A stretch of DNA of 64,000 nt. It comes from Cyclobacteriaceae bacterium (GTDB lineage Bacteria > Bacteroidota > Bacteroidia > Cytophagales > Cyclobacteriaceae). A model generated the notes under the pieces. The model was not told the origin of the DNA. It worked only from the letters and a program-made list of their open reading frames with translations, and made no database searches. This document shows, in pieces, positions 62,181 to 64,000 of this stretch. Position 1 is the first letter of the stretch. The number at the start of each line of letters is the position of its first letter. The translations under genes and the position numbers were made by a program. The stretch is taken from contig JALHRJ010000017.1 in NCBI GenBank assembly GCA_022841475.1, forward strand, positions 25,795-89,794. Reading direction: 5' to 3'.

Positions 62181-64000
62181 CGCCATTTAAAATTGTATGA
62201 AATGGAAGGGGTAACCTGAAATAAATAAAACTGAGAAATGGCGTGTTCGCTTTCTAGTAAGTTCGAAGGAATTTTAAAATCGCGTTCACTCAATTGAGTT
62301 TTATTATAATTGATAAAGAGAGGATTTTTTCTTCCGTATAAGTTGAAAACTGAAAAAGTTAAATAATGCTGAAATTTCTTTTCTGTGTTTCTATTCAATT
62401 TTAGGGAAGCTGAAACATCAAGCCGGTGATAGTCCGGTAAACGGTCGTTGTTCTTTTGTCCATATATGGGAACTTCGAGTCCATTGTAGGAATAGAAACT
62501 AACAGGCGATGAATAAGGAGTTCCGCTAAGATAATTCCAATTTAAGTTTACGGTCCAACGCAGGCTTACGTCATAGGCAGCCGTCAAGTTGAATTGATGT
62601 GGCCTGTCGGAAAAAGCGTTGAAGGATTGCCCCTGATTAAGATCTCCAAATTGTCGTTTAGCCCGCGCGTATGAGTAGCCAACCATTCCGCGTAAGCGGC
62701 CTTCATCTTTTTTTGCCTGCAACTCAATTCCATAAGCCTGGGCTGTGCCAAAGCGAAGTTCACTCTCCAGGAAGGGATTCAATAATGTTTCGGCATGGGT
62801 CTCATAATCTATTTGATTATACATTTTTTTATAGAACCCTTCTGCAACGAGCGAGATGCCTGCCTCAGCGAACTGATGATAGGAACCCAACGTAAACTGA
62901 TCTGAAATTTGCGGTCGTATGTTAAAACTACTGGGGAGCCATACATCCAGTGAAGTAAACGGACTGATGGAGTTAGAAATAAGATGTACGTTTTGCACAT
63001 TGCGTGCATAGCTTCCTTTGAGAGAAGTATGTTCGTTAATCAGATATTGGATAGTGATGCGCGGCTCAGCTCTTAGGTACCTGATATAGGGATCTCCTTT
63101 TTCAAAAACGAGTGTATCAATGGGATTTCTGCTGGCGTCAAACTTAAATTCAAAGGCTTCGCCCGTATTTGTCCATGTTGAAACCCTTACACCATATTTA
63201 AGTCCCCATCTTTTATTTAATGTAACTTCATGATTTGCATACAGAACAAATTCTGAGGAATTGCGAACGGAAAGATTCGACACAACCCGATTGGTTAATC
63301 CATCTTCCAGGTTTCCGGGATTGAAGTTGTAGCCGTTGAGACCTAAGCCAAACATCAATTCGTTTTGTGGTTTGATGAAATAACTGAAATCAGTTTTGAG
63401 ATTGACATTGCCAATGTGGGAATTCCAGCGTTGTTGCCGTGCAACATTGGTATACAAATAATAATCATACCCGCTGGCCGACAAGGTAGTATTTACAAAC
63501 AGTCGGTTTGAGAAGAGATGATTCCACCGAAAGGTGCCAGCTGTGTTGGTCCAGTTGATGCCGTTATTTCCTGAAAAATAGTTATCGCTTCCCGTATAGA
63601 AGGAAAAGAAGATCCGGTTTTTGGAATCCAGTTTAAAATTCATTTTTCCCGTAAGGTCATGAAACCGGAATTGTTGAATATTTGGATCTATTGCTTGAAA
63701 CAACCATTGCAATCGCGAAAACCTACCCGAAACTAAAAATGAACTAACATCTTTTTTCAGCGGTCCCTCAATACCTAATTTGGTGGAGGCTAAACCAACA
63801 TTGCCCCACATTTGCATGTGTTGGTCATTTCCTTTTTTCGTGTGGATATCTAATACCGATGACAAGCGCCCGCCCAATGACGCGGGCATATCGCCCCTAT
63901 AAATATTGATGTCCGTTATTGCATCGGGTATGATCGTTGAGAAAATGCCCAGTAAGTGACTGGGATTGTAAATGGGAGAATCATCGATGAGCACCAGGTT
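62177..64000 (-). CDS. TonB-dependent receptor (5' part outside window)
   Basis: The frame runs out of the right edge of the window, so the signal peptide and the N-terminal part are missing. What is seen begins in the plug domain (LVLIDDSPIYNPSHLLGIF, YRGDMPASLGGRLSSVLDI) and continues through the barrel (about 90-605). It ends in an aromatic strand (VTPSISYNFKWR). This outer-membrane receptor takes up a ligand with energy from TonB. The stop overlaps the DUF4249 start. Confidence 0.93.
   Translation of the reverse strand, partial: NLVLIDDSPIYNPSHLLGIFSTIIPDAITDINIYRGDMPASLGGRLSSVLDIHTKKGNDQHMQMWGNVGLASTKLGIEGPLKKDVSSFLVSGRFSRLQWLFQAIDPNIQQFRFHDLTGKMNFKLDSKNRIFFSFYTGSDNYFSGNNGINWTNTAGTFRWNHLFSNRLFVNTTLSASGYDYYLYTNVARQQRWNSHIGNVNLKTDFSYFIKPQNELMFGLGLNGYNFNPGNLEDGLTNRVVSNLSVRNSSEFVLYANHEVTLNKRWGLKYGVRVSTWTNTGEAFEFKFDASRNPIDTLVFEKGDPYIRYLRAEPRITIQYLINEHTSLKGSYARNVQNVHLISNSISPFTSLDVWLPSSFNIRPQISDQFTLGSYHQFAEAGISLVAEGFYKKMYNQIDYETHAETLLNPFLESELRFGTAQAYGIELQAKKDEGRLRGMVGYSYARAKRQFGDLNQGQSFNAFSDRPHQFNLTAAYDVSLRWTVNLNWNYLSGTPYSSPVSFYSYNGLEVPIYGQKNNDRLPDYHRLDVSASLKLNRNTEKKFQHYLTFSVFNLYGRKNPLFINYNKTQLSERDFKIPSNLLESEHAISQFYLFQVTPSISYNFKWR

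Overview
The window looks like a chromosomal segment of a Bacteroidota bacterium, most likely in the Cytophagales. The evidence is a TonB-dependent receptor followed by a DUF4249 lipoprotein, a DUF5916 barrel protein, several exported FG-GAP, NIPSNAP and PQQ proteins, many lipoprotein signals, and promoter boxes of the Bacteroidota type (TAnnTTTG) in place of Shine-Dalgarno sites. No rRNA, tRNA, CRISPR array, phage or transposase gene was seen. Gene density is high and strands switch often. The genus cannot be read from this sequence.

Layout. 0-8 kb: tandem TPM-domain proteins, an FAH-family enzyme, a DUF5916 outer-membrane protein, a TRIC-type channel, a NIPSNAP protein and an S41 peptidase. 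8-11.6 kb: glyA, then tatC, rpiB and a Tat-exported TIM-barrel protein. 11.6-17.6 kb: a quinohemoprotein alcohol dehydrogenase, an SGLT-like symporter, an AraC regulator and a PhyH dioxygenase. 17.6-20.2 kb: a repeat-rich stretch with nested palindromic elements around an aldo/keto reductase. 20.2-24.3 kb: xseB/xseA, an S9 peptidase and an MntA-HepT toxin-antitoxin pair. 24.3-30.6 kb: SDR, acyl-CoA dehydrogenase and APH-type kinase in a tight operon, followed by a PQQ dehydrogenase and a 3-hydroxyacyl-CoA dehydrogenase. 30.7-47.3 kb: exported and metabolic genes (paralogous pair, GH16, PNPOx-like, FG-GAP/UnbV, IorB-like molybdoenzyme, TPR, AraC, hemerythrin-like, M20, PIG-L, Gfo/Idh, topoisomerase IB). 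47.5-51.2 kb: a frameshifted M19 dipeptidase, a degenerate receiver protein and a NarL/NarX-type two-component pair. 51.3-64 kb: a PLP sulfur-amino-acid enzyme, GNAT, membrane proteins, a GATase-like exported protein, arfB, an IF2-N-like protein, a small zinc-ribbon gene, TonB, a receiver protein, a quinone reductase, an FKBP and a TonB-receptor locus cut by the window end.

The most unusual content is non-coding. At least three families of mobile palindromes sit at gene ends. (1) A hairpin with TGTG/CACA arms and a TCCT (or AGGA) loop occurs five times between 11.6 and 20.1 kb. One copy is split by a 315-bp MITE that has perfect 18-bp terminal inverted repeats and a 10-bp target duplication, and that carries four REP-like units. 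The aldo/keto reductase is bordered on both sides by such hairpins and by partial copies of its own 5' and 3' ends. (2) Two MITEs with GAGGCTGTCTCAAAAGTC ends each lie between convergent genes. (3) CTCTGTG-rich hairpins flank a PQQ dehydrogenase gene.

The best functional hypothesis is that the SDR/acyl-CoA dehydrogenase/kinase operon is a bacterial 4-hydroxyacyl-CoA pathway of the LvaA/LvaC or ACAD10/11 type. Three Tat substrates (10.7, 36.5 and 45.0 kb) share the window with tatC.
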